DNA from: a virus
DNA length: 29,589 nt
IMG/VR virus record: IMGVR_UViG_3300007735_000584
Location: 1-29,589 of that record
Strand: one strand, 5' to 3'
Shown: positions 14,021-20,298 of the stretch, in pieces
Layout of the letters: each line of letters begins with the position of its first letter
How positions within the stretch are numbered: the stretch's first letter is position 1
Position numbers and translations under genes: made by a program
Notes under the pieces: generated by a model
The model's database searches: none
Seen by the model: the letters and a program-made list of their open reading frames with translations, nothing else
What the model was told of the DNA's origin: nothing

Positions 14021-14752
14021 ATGGCAAAAGACCCTGCGTTATTATTTTACCCTAATGATTTTGATTCTGCAACAAAATTTCTTTCAGATGAACAGGTTGG
14101 TAAGTATTTAAGATTATTGATTGCTCAATTTCAACACGGAAGATTGAATCAAAAACAAGTGTTATTCATATGTAAATCATATGATGAAGATATAATGAAG
14201 AAGTTTACCAAAGATGAAAATAATTTATTTTATAATGAACGTTTAGAATTAGAGGTAAATAAAAGAAAATCTTATTGTGAAAGTAGAAGGAAAAATAAAA
14301 CATCAAAAAGTGAAGATAAGATAAACATATCTGAATCATATGATGAACATATGTATCAACATATGGAAAATGAAAATGTAAATGAAAATAAAAATGAAAA
14401 TAAAATAATAGTAAGAGGTAAAAAATTTTTAAGTTCAGATTTAAACGAACTTCCTGAACAATTTTTATTTAGTTCAATTCAATTAATTAAAATTCAAAAG
14501 AAAATTGATTTGACTAAAGATGAAGTTTTTAAATTGTGGGAAGTTTTTAAAACACAAAACTTGACAGGCGAAACGCATTACAATTCTGAAAACAAAGTTT
14601 ATCTTCATTTTACTAATTGGCTAAAAACACAAAAATTTGAAAATGGAAATTCAAAAACAAGACAACAAACAACTAACGAAGCAATTGACTACATCACAAG
14701 CAAAGGTGCTGAACTCTATGCCAAGCTATATGGCACCAATTCTGAAGGCTAA
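14021..14752 (+). CDS. Replication initiator, DUF1376/DnaD-like replisome organiser
   Basis: The ATG at 14021 gives 243 aa; a GTG at 14003 would lie inside the leader hairpin and is unlikely. The N-terminus MAKDPALLFYPNDFDSATKFLSDEQVGKYLRLLIAQFQHG and the later ENNLFYNERLELEVNKRKSYCESRRKNK are typical of the DUF1376 (YdaU-like) domain of phage replication proteins. A low-complexity Asn/Glu linker (about 110-127) joins it to a C-terminal helical domain resembling DnaD-like regions (KDEVFKLWEVFKTQNLTGE). Such proteins bind the origin and help load the helicase. Iteron-like DNA repeats lie inside this gene. The end overlaps the next gene by 116 bases. Confidence 0.75.
   Translation: MAKDPALLFYPNDFDSATKFLSDEQVGKYLRLLIAQFQHGRLNQKQVLFICKSYDEDIMKKFTKDENNLFYNERLELEVNKRKSYCESRRKNKTSKSEDKINISESYDEHMYQHMENENVNENKNENKIIVRGKKFLSSDLNELPEQFLFSSIQLIKIQKKIDLTKDEVFKLWEVFKTQNLTGETHYNSENKVYLHFTNWLKTQKFENGNSKTRQQTTNEAIDYITSKGAELYAKLYGTNSEG
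14167..14371. repeat. Iteron-like CATATG repeats inside the initiator gene, candidate origin
   Basis: CATATG occurs at 14167, 14178, 14337, 14348 and 14360, plus CATATC at 14326. Spacings within the clusters are 11, 11, 11 and 12 bp. The 12-mer TCATATGATGAA is repeated exactly (14177 and 14336). Since 11 is not a multiple of 3, the copies fall in different codon frames, which argues for DNA-level function. A C-free, very AT-rich stretch follows on the + strand (about 14361-14430), as in origins with iterons next to an unwinding region. Phage lambda also has its origin inside its initiator gene. Confidence 0.6.
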
Positions 14753-15470
14753 AGAATCAGGAATTCCATTCCGTCAAATGTCAAATGATGAACTTTTACT
14801 TTCTGCTTATTCGCTAATCGTAAAAATGAACGTTATCACAGGTTGGGCAATTTTGGACAAAAAACTCCTGGATGTATTCGCTGAACAACTTTCTTTGAAA
14901 CTTTCCGAAACTTATTCATTCTTAAACCAAAATGAAATAGAATATGCGTTCAGAACTTATTCCGTTAATGATTGGGGTAAAAACTTTAACCTAAACGCAT
15001 TAGATGAGGTTTTAAGACCTTATTTAACTTTAAGAAGGGAATTACACGTAAACGAAACAAAAGACGAAATTTCGCTTCCTATGGCTTCTAAAGAAATATC
15101 AAAAAAAGAAATGATAGAAGACGTTGAAGAATATCTTGCTAAAGATACTTTAGAAGTTAATTTAATACCAATTTACATTTATGAATATGCTGAAAAGTTA
15201 GGGTTGATAAATTTAAGCAGGGATGAAAAGTTAGCAATCTTTGAAGAAGCGAAAAGTTTTAGACAAAGAGAACTTTCAAACTCCGCCAAATCTAACCGAA
15301 TTGATGACATTATGGCGAACAATATGTTTTTTGAAATGGTAAAAAAGAATGAAATTACCGATGAAGAAAAGTTCAGATTGCAGAATCTTTCTAAAAAATT
15401 AGCATTTAAAAAGTACTATGAAAAAAATAGACCTACCGAAGTTAAAAAAGAAAGCACAGGAAACCTTTAA
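14637..15470 (+). CDS. Replication-region protein, possibly a helicase-loading factor
   Basis: A frame of 277 aa from ATG 14637; ATG 14643 and ATG 14718 are alternatives, the last reducing the overlap with the initiator from 116 to 35 bases. The protein is helical and contains DELLLSAYSLIVKMNVITGWAI, NEIEYAFRTYSVNDWGKNFNLNALDEVLRPYLTLRREL and a long charged C-terminal region. I know of similar proteins next to phage initiators but cannot name a family, and I see no Walker motif, so it is not a helicase. A role in replication is inferred from position. Confidence 0.65.
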   Translation: MKMEIQKQDNKQLTKQLTTSQAKVLNSMPSYMAPILKAKESGIPFRQMSNDELLLSAYSLIVKMNVITGWAILDKKLLDVFAEQLSLKLSETYSFLNQNEIEYAFRTYSVNDWGKNFNLNALDEVLRPYLTLRRELHVNETKDEISLPMASKEISKKEMIEDVEEYLAKDTLEVNLIPIYIYEYAEKLGLINLSRDEKLAIFEEAKSFRQRELSNSAKSNRIDDIMANNMFFEMVKKNEITDEEKFRLQNLSKKLAFKKYYEKNRPTEVKKESTGNL

Positions 15471-15777
15471 CAAATGGATTCGTGAAAGGGATAAAGAATT
15501 AGGGTGCATTTCTTGCGGTGCTAAAGTGGACCATGCAGGGCATTACTTCAGTTCAGGTCATTATTCTTTACTTACGTTTGACGAAATCAATGTTAATGGT
15601 CAATGCTTAAGATGCAATAACTTCTTACACGGAAATTTGATTCATTACAGGATGGGTTTAGTTGAAAGATACGGCGATAGAGTTGTAATAGAGTTAGAGA
15701 ATAAAAGCCGAAATAATGTCAAAAAATGGGATAGGGTGGAACTTGAAGACATAATTTTAAAATATAAAATAAAGTAA
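15418..15777 (+). CDS. ninG: NinG/Rap recombination nuclease
   Basis: A 119-aa protein matching the NinG (Rap) family: an N-terminal Lys-rich helix with TFNKWIRERDKE, then CISCG (Cys30, Cys33), AGHYFSSGHYS, FDEINVNGQCLRCN (Cys pair), and GNLIHYRMGLVERYG. In lambda, Rap is a Holliday-junction endonuclease that aids recombination; the Cys and His residues form the metal site of an HNH-like fold. It is shorter than lambda NinG, which has a longer N-terminus. It overlaps the upstream gene by 53 bases and probably works with the ERF protein. Confidence 0.88.
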   Translation: MKKIDLPKLKKKAQETFNKWIRERDKELGCISCGAKVDHAGHYFSSGHYSLLTFDEINVNGQCLRCNNFLHGNLIHYRMGLVERYGDRVVIELENKSRNNVKKWDRVELEDIILKYKIK

Positions 15778-15785
15778 TAAATTTG
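15778..15785 (+). promoter_or_regulatory. Possible -7 promoter element before the sigma-like gene
   Basis: TAAATTTG matches TAnnTTTG. The gap between NinG and the sigma-like gene is only 25 bases, and no good -33 element is seen (TTTTAA about 18 bases upstream). A transcript from here would begin very close to the TTG start at 15803. Confidence 0.35.
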
Positions 15786-15802
15786 TTAGGAATTCTTTTG
15801 AG

Positions 15803-16318
15803 TTGACTAACTGCCATAAATACATTTTAGAGATTTACCAATCTAAAAGGGTTAATGAAATCCTAAAGAAAATTTATCCTGAAGATTTAAGAGATGACCT
15901 GAAGCAGGAACTTGCACTTGCTTTGTTTAATATGGACTGCAAGAAAATAGTTAATCTAAATTTTAGAAATGAACTTCTTTCCTATTCAATAAAAACTTTG
16001 TGGCTTATGGCTACATCTTCAACAAGTCCTTTCTTCTATAAATACAAAAAAAACGATATTGACAAAGCTGTCAAATACCTAGAATCTTTACAGCAGAAAT
16101 CTTTAGGTGAAAGAGAAGCAAATATTGCAAAAAAGATTTTACTTCAGAAGATAGACAAGTCAGCAAATGACGCACACGAAGCAATTATATTTAACAAATA
16201 TGTTGAACTTAATTCTTGTGTAGAGGTTGCAAAATATTTTAACATTCCTAAAGACCATATCTATAAGGTAGTTAAGAACTGCAAAGAACAATTAAAAAAA
16301 GCAATCAATAATGATTAG
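15803..16318 (+). CDS. Sigma-70-like transcription regulator
   Basis: A 171-aa frame that must begin at a non-ATG codon; TTG at 15803 is the likeliest. The N-terminal half contains YPEDLRDDLKQELALAL, like the region-2 core of phage sigma-like proteins (usually D-x-x-QE-x-x-LAL). The C-terminal ~50 residues (NKYVELNSCVEVAKYFNIPKDHIYKVVKNCKEQLKKAI) resemble a region-4 helix-turn-helix. Such proteins may direct host RNA polymerase to phage late promoters. The gene follows NinG and its stop overlaps the next gene by 8 bases. Whether it is an active sigma factor cannot be told from sequence. Confidence 0.65.
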   Translation: MTNCHKYILEIYQSKRVNEILKKIYPEDLRDDLKQELALALFNMDCKKIVNLNFRNELLSYSIKTLWLMATSSTSPFFYKYKKNDIDKAVKYLESLQQKSLGEREANIAKKILLQKIDKSANDAHEAIIFNKYVELNSCVEVAKYFNIPKDHIYKVVKNCKEQLKKAINND

Positions 16319-16550
16319 TAATATTTTAGCAGGATTTCTTTTTAGTTATTACTTTGTTAATGTAGCAGGGATTCCGAATGCTATTAAGAAAGGATTTTCA
16401 ATGAAGCCACATCAAAGAATAAAGCCGTTTGATTGTGTTACTTGTCTTTCGGTTTGGAGTTCAGTTGTAATGTATTTCTTACCAACTCAATTAGTGGAGT
16501 TTATTTGTATCATATTTGCAGCAGGTTTTTTAGGAACTAAAATAAAATAA
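16311..16550 (+). CDS. Small membrane protein with a CxxC motif
   Basis: A 79-aa protein with hydrophobic segments at about residues 3-20 and 48-74 and a central KPFDCVTCLSVWSS containing Cys-x-x-Cys. The pattern K-P-F-D-C-x-x-C-x-x-x-W is one I have seen in phage membrane proteins of Bacteroidota, with no known function. It overlaps the sigma-like gene by 8 bases. Confidence 0.6.
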   Translation: MISNILAGFLFSYYFVNVAGIPNAIKKGFSMKPHQRIKPFDCVTCLSVWSSVVMYFLPTQLVEFICIIFAAGFLGTKIK

Positions 16551-16575
16551 TGTAAAACATTTAAAACTAAAACTT

Positions 16576-16944
16576 ATGACATCAGTAGAATGGTTGATTG
16601 AACAATTAACAATAAGAGACCGTTTTATACCCGACTTTTTAGAACAACAAGCCAAAGAAATGGAAAAGCAACAGATAATAGATGCTTATGACCAAGATTT
16701 ATATGGTGGGTTAAGTAAGGATAGAATTTTTAATGATGGTAATGATTACTACAATGAAACTTATGGAAGTAAGGGAAGTGATGAATTATCAAAAGTTGCA
16801 GAAAATACAAGTTTTGACACATCTTCCCAAACAGAAATATCAGATGAGGAGATAGAGGATGCAAAAGAATATCATTGGTCATATAAAAATGGATTTGTTG
16901 AAGGTGCTAAATGGTATAGAGAACAATTAAAAAAGAAACAATGA
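16576..16944 (+). CDS. Conserved-looking phage protein, unknown function
   Basis: A 122-aa acidic protein with MTSVEWLIEQL at the start, QQAKEMEKQQIIDAYDQDL after it, a low-complexity Ser/Glu middle and FVEGAKWYREQLKK at the end. The N-terminal VEWLxEQL together with AKEMEKxQI is a pattern I recall from many Bacteroidota phages and prophages. The leader is CTAAAACTT. It overlaps the next gene by ATGA. Function unknown. Confidence 0.7.
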   Translation: MTSVEWLIEQLTIRDRFIPDFLEQQAKEMEKQQIIDAYDQDLYGGLSKDRIFNDGNDYYNETYGSKGSDELSKVAENTSFDTSSQTEISDEEIEDAKEYHWSYKNGFVEGAKWYREQLKKKQ

Positions 16945-17141
16945 TAAAGATTACCGATATATTAGATAAGATGCTTTTAGAATTTAAAGAATCCGACAAC
17001 ACGGAATTTTTAATGTCTGAAGCAAACGTAATGAAACTATCTGAAGAACTTGGTGTTCCTGATTCAGTAGTAATTGATTACAAAGGAATGATTGTTACGG
17101 CTATGGAAGGATGCGATGAATTTAAAATCTATTTACGATGA
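16941..17141 (+). CDS. Small acidic protein, unknown function
   Basis: A 66-aa helical protein, ATGA-coupled to both neighbours. It contains KLSEELGVPDSVVIDY and has no signal or membrane segment. It sits directly before the glycosyltransferase set and could be part of that transcription unit by chance only. Unrecognised. Confidence 0.6.
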   Translation: MIKITDILDKMLLEFKESDNTEFLMSEANVMKLSEELGVPDSVVIDYKGMIVTAMEGCDEFKIYLR

Positions 17142-18148
17142 AAATATTAGGATTAGGTGGGCGAATGTCAGGATGTACTTTTCACAGAATTACACTTCCT
17201 TTAGCTTATATGAATGGAATTAAAGGAATGGTAACTGATATTCCTACCTATGAGGTTTTAGAACAGGGTTGGGATATTATTTTTTACAATCGTCTTTCTG
17301 CTTTAGACCAAGATTGGGTAGAAGTAAAAAAGCAAATGAATGTAAAGATAGTTATGGATATGGATGACGATTGGATTTTACCACCAAATCATTTGAACTT
17401 TGAAACCTATTTAGAAAAGAAACCTATAATAGAAAATAACTTAAGGGAAGCACACTTAATAACTTGCACAAATGAGAAACTTGCTGAAAAAATTTATCCG
17501 TTCAATAAGAATGTTTTGGTTATTCCTAACGCTTTACCTTACGGATACCATCAATTCACAGATGCGAAAAAAGAAGATGAAAGGATAAGAATATTTTGGG
17601 CAGGTGGTTGCACACATCAACAAGACCTTGAAATTCTTAAATATCCTTTACAAAGATTAAAGCCATTCAGCAATAAAATTAAAATGGTTTTAGGTGGCTA
17701 TACTGATTCAGACCCAACTTCAAAATATATTTGGGATAAGATGTTTAATTCATTTACCTGTAATGGTCAGTTACCCTGGACTAAATTAAGTGGATTAGAA
17801 CCTATTAACTATATGGCACTTTATGAATATGCTGATATTATGTTAGTACCTTTAGAACAAAGCGAATGGCATTCCTGCAAATCAAATCTGAAGTTATTAG
17901 AAGCAGCAGCAAAAAAAGTTCCTGTCATTTGTTCTAATGTAGAACCTTATTCAAGGGATAAAGACGCACCTGTTTTTTGGGTTAATAGCCAAAAGGATTG
18001 GTACATACATTTAAAAGATTTAATTTTGAATCCAAATAAACGTTTAGATTATGGCGAGAAAATCCACGAATGGGCAAAGTCAAAATTCAACCTTATCAAT
18101 ATCAACGAAGGAAGAAAAGCCACATTTGAAAATCTTATCAAAGCATAA
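17138..18148 (+). CDS. Glycosyltransferase, GT4-like (GT-B fold)
   Basis: A 336-aa protein with a GT-B layout: N-terminal domain starting MKILGLGGRMSGCTFHRITLPL, with KIVMDMDDDWILPP; linker VLVIPNALPYGY (about 130); C-terminal domain with RIFWAGGCTHQQDLE, then YADIMLVPLEQSEWHSCKSNLKLLEAAAKKVPVICSNV, the conserved sugar-nucleotide-binding region of GT4 enzymes. It would transfer a sugar from an activated nucleotide donor; donor and acceptor are unknown. It is ATGA-coupled to the preceding gene and lies in one run with an acyltransferase and a second glycosyltransferase, suggesting glycan modification of the virion or of the host surface. Confidence 0.82.
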   Translation: MKILGLGGRMSGCTFHRITLPLAYMNGIKGMVTDIPTYEVLEQGWDIIFYNRLSALDQDWVEVKKQMNVKIVMDMDDDWILPPNHLNFETYLEKKPIIENNLREAHLITCTNEKLAEKIYPFNKNVLVIPNALPYGYHQFTDAKKEDERIRIFWAGGCTHQQDLEILKYPLQRLKPFSNKIKMVLGGYTDSDPTSKYIWDKMFNSFTCNGQLPWTKLSGLEPINYMALYEYADIMLVPLEQSEWHSCKSNLKLLEAAAKKVPVICSNVEPYSRDKDAPVFWVNSQKDWYIHLKDLILNPNKRLDYGEKIHEWAKSKFNLININEGRKATFENLIKA

Positions 18149-18167
18149 GCATTATTATGATTTTTAT

Positions 18168-18332
18168 ATGCGAACAGGCGAAGTAGTAAACTTTTGGCAC
18201 GATGTTCAAAATGAAATTCTAAATGCTTTTAGAGTAGAGTTCCCACATTATCACTACCAAAGAACTTGTCCTGCTTGTGTAGCAGAATTTTTAGTTAGAG
18301 TTTATACCTGGTACGAAACGCAAATAAAATGA
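18168..18332 (+). CDS. Small protein with CPAC motif, unknown function
   Basis: From ATG 18168 this is a 54-aa protein with FWHDVQNEILNAFRVEF and RTCPACVAEFLVRVYTWYE. The frame is open further upstream, so the true start may be TTG 18126 (68 aa, overlapping the glycosyltransferase by 23 bases) or ATG 18051. The helix before the Cys pair (HKHYYDFYMRTGE) may belong to the protein, which favours 18126. The Cys-x-x-Cys suggests metal binding. It is ATGA-coupled to the acyltransferase gene. Confidence 0.55.
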   Translation: MRTGEVVNFWHDVQNEILNAFRVEFPHYHYQRTCPACVAEFLVRVYTWYETQIK

Positions 18333-18802
18333 TACATCCAACTGCTATAATTTATCCGAATGTCAAGATAGAAGAAAACGTTACTATAGGTCCTTATTGT
18401 ATTATTGGAAGTCCTGCCGAATGGAAATCTAATAATGAAGATATGGGAGTAGTAATAAGAAAAGGAACTATAATAACAGGAATGGTAACAATAGATTCAG
18501 GTGGTATTCATCCTACCTACATCGGTGAAAACTGCTACATAATGAAACACGCACACATAGGACACGATGCAATTATAGAAGATAATGTAACTTTAAGTTG
18601 TGGTGCTAAAATCGGTGGTCATTGTATAATAGGCGAAGGATGTAACATAGGATTAAATGCAGTTATTCATCAAAAGGTTTCAGTTCCTTATGGATGTATG
18701 ATTGGGGCTTCTTCTTTTGTAGGCAAGAAATCAAACCTAAAACATAATCATAAATACGCAGGAGTTCCTGTCAGGGAATTAGGCGAAAACATTAAGAAAT
18801 GA
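18329..18802 (+). CDS. Hexapeptide-repeat acyltransferase (LpxA/WbbJ-like)
   Basis: A 157-aa left-handed beta-helix protein. Hexapeptide repeats run through the sequence (MIHPTAIIYPNVKIEENVTIGPYCIIG, then VTLSCGAKIGGHCIIGEGCNIGLNAVI), and NCYIMKHAHIGHDAIIEDN aligns with the active-site histidine region of LpxA-type enzymes (HAHIGHD compared with AHIAHD). The C-terminus VPYGCMIGASSFVGKK and YAGVPVREL is typical of sugar O- or N-acyltransferases. It probably acetylates or acylates a sugar or sugar nucleotide. It overlaps both neighbours by 4 bases and forms part of the glycan gene set. Confidence 0.85.
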   Translation: MIHPTAIIYPNVKIEENVTIGPYCIIGSPAEWKSNNEDMGVVIRKGTIITGMVTIDSGGIHPTYIGENCYIMKHAHIGHDAIIEDNVTLSCGAKIGGHCIIGEGCNIGLNAVIHQKVSVPYGCMIGASSFVGKKSNLKHNHKYAGVPVRELGENIKK

Positions 18803-19392
18803 ATACTTTAGTTTGTCCTTTAGTTTACGGAACAAGACCTTTGGATATAATACATTCTAATTTAGAAACTACAGGGTTTCCTTTTAATGTAAAATTTATT
18901 AATACTGAAGGAATAGCAAACGCACTTAACGAAGGAATAAACGAGTTTAAACAAGGCAATTACGAAGCCATTACATTTTTAGCAAATGATATAATAGAAC
19001 CTAAAGATTGGTTGCTTAAAAAACTAATAGCTTTAGAAAGATATGAGAACGCAGGTATAATAGCAAGTCCTTTAGATTTTGAAAGGATAATACCTAACAA
19101 TGAACACATAATTAGTAATTGGATAATAAGAAAAGAAGTTATTGATTCAGTAGGTTATTTTAATGAATCAATGTTCCCTTACGGACCAATAGACCTGGAT
19201 TACTGCGAACGAGTTTGGTTAGCAGGATTTAAAACTTATTACGCTTGTAACTTCCTTGCTCAACATATAGGAAGCCACGCAGAAGGGAATGAATACGGAT
19301 ACGATAAAAAAGAAATGGTAAATAAATTTTGGTGGCAATTTACCCAAGACATTCAAGGATATAAAAACGGAACTAAAAGTTATAAGATATGA
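18799..19392 (+). CDS. Glycosyltransferase, GT2-like (GT-A fold)
   Basis: A 197-aa protein with ITFLANDIIEPKDWLLKKLI, where the aspartate of LANDI occupies the place of the DxD metal motif, then FNESMFPYGPIDLDYCERVWLAGFKTYY, which matches the acceptor-side D-x-D-x-x-x-R region of GT2 enzymes. It is shorter than the usual 250-300 aa and may be a minimal catalytic domain. It is ATGA-coupled to the acyltransferase upstream and to a conserved phage gene downstream, so the sugar genes are built into the phage operon. Confidence 0.75.
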   Translation: MNTLVCPLVYGTRPLDIIHSNLETTGFPFNVKFINTEGIANALNEGINEFKQGNYEAITFLANDIIEPKDWLLKKLIALERYENAGIIASPLDFERIIPNNEHIISNWIIRKEVIDSVGYFNESMFPYGPIDLDYCERVWLAGFKTYYACNFLAQHIGSHAEGNEYGYDKKEMVNKFWWQFTQDIQGYKNGTKSYKI

Positions 19393-19736
19393 TTTTACTT
19401 CCTGCACAAATAGAATCTATTGCTTCAAGAAAAGACAAGACAATAAGGTTAACAATAGGAACACAAGAATTAAACCCTAATACAGCAGCAGAACTATTCA
19501 CAATGAATCAGCAGTTTTGCTATTTTGCTATTAAAACCGAATCTTTCCTACAAAATGAAGTAGATTTAGTTAATGACCTAAAGGCAGGTATAAATGCAAA
19601 GACACCTTCACAAAGATTAAGGAACATTCTTTACATTAATTATCAGCAAAATAATGAGGGGTTCAAAGATTTTAACACATTTTATATATCTAAAATGGAA
19701 GCAATTTGCGAACACTATAAAAATAAAATAGATTAA
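19389..19736 (+). CDS. Conserved-looking phage protein before terminase
   Basis: A 115-aa protein with MILLPAQIESIASRKDKTIRLTIGTQELNP at the start, KAGINAKTPSQRLRNILYINYQQNNEGF in the middle and KMEAICEHYKNKI at the end. The combination of SRKDKTxRLxxGTQEL and SQRLRNxLY is one I recall just upstream of terminase genes in Bacteroidota phages. A DNA-binding or packaging-linked role is inferred from position only. Its start overlaps the GT2 stop. Confidence 0.7.
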   Translation: MILLPAQIESIASRKDKTIRLTIGTQELNPNTAAELFTMNQQFCYFAIKTESFLQNEVDLVNDLKAGINAKTPSQRLRNILYINYQQNNEGFKDFNTFYISKMEAICEHYKNKID

Positions 19737-19741
19737 AACCA

Positions 19742-20161
19742 ATGGGTAAACATAAATACATAGAAACACCTGAAAAGCTATTAGAGATGTTTTATGAGTA
19801 TAAGGATTTCACTAAAGCAAATCCACGTTTTAGGTATCAACTTTGCCAAAGAACGGCAGAAATGATTAAAGAACCTTTAGAAGTTCCTTTAACTTTAGAA
19901 GGATTTAAGAACTACGCATATAGAAAACATGGAGTTACAATACATCATTATTTTAATAATAGTGAGAATGCTTATGATGATTATCGTACTATCTGCCTAT
20001 ATATAAAGGATGAAATTAGAGAAGACCAAATTCAAGGTGGTATGGTTGGGCAGTATAATCCGAGCATTACGCAGCGTTTAAATGGATTGGTAGAGAAAAG
20101 CCAAGTAGAGCAGGATGGAAAAATTGAAGTAGTATTTGTTAAAGGCAAAACCATTTTATAA
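19742..20161 (+). CDS. terS: Terminase small subunit
   Basis: A 139-aa protein resembling small terminase subunits of Bacteroidota phages: KYIETPEKLLEMFYEYKDFTKANP near the start, EVPLTLEGFKNYAYRKHG, YFNNSENAYDDYRTICLYIKDEIREDQIQGGMVGQYNPSITQRLNGL to the C-terminal half. It binds the phage packaging site and hands the DNA to the large subunit encoded 138 bases downstream. It lies where the packaging module starts, and the helix-turn-helix-like N-terminus fits that role. Identification is by pattern plus context. Confidence 0.8.
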   Translation: MGKHKYIETPEKLLEMFYEYKDFTKANPRFRYQLCQRTAEMIKEPLEVPLTLEGFKNYAYRKHGVTIHHYFNNSENAYDDYRTICLYIKDEIREDQIQGGMVGQYNPSITQRLNGLVEKSQVEQDGKIEVVFVKGKTIL

Positions 20162-20202
20162 TGTGGAATCCTGCAGATGGTCCTGAAAGCGAAGATGAAT
20201 TA

Positions 20203-20274
20203 GGATAGGTTAATTCAATGAAAGAACGGACATCTTGTGTCTGAATGGGCGAATGAAAAGTAACCCACCTATCC
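20203..20274 (+). ncRNA. Structured element between the terminase genes
   Basis: GGATAGGT (20203-20210) pairs perfectly with ACCTATCC (20267-20274). Inside, CGGACA (20227-20232) pairs with TGTCTG (20238-20243), one G-U pair, 5-nt loop. TTC/GAA (20214-20216, 20224-20226) and GGG/CCC (20247-20249, 20264-20266) allow two further weak arms, giving a cloverleaf-like outline with a 17-nt middle arm. It is not a normal tRNA because no T-loop consensus is present. It could be an RNA that regulates terL or the cos/pac recognition site. The rest of 20162-20298 contains only a 15-codon frame overlapping the terS stop (ATG 20161). Confidence 0.45.
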
Positions 20275-20298
20275 ATTTTAATTTAAAATACTAACCCT

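Noticed and set aside
20203-20275. A tRNA gene between the terminase genes (7-bp acceptor-like stem, 17-nt arm with CTT at the anticodon place)
   Set aside because: No T-arm with a GTTCRA-type loop, a weak 3-bp D-like arm and no normal variable region; kept only as a structured element.
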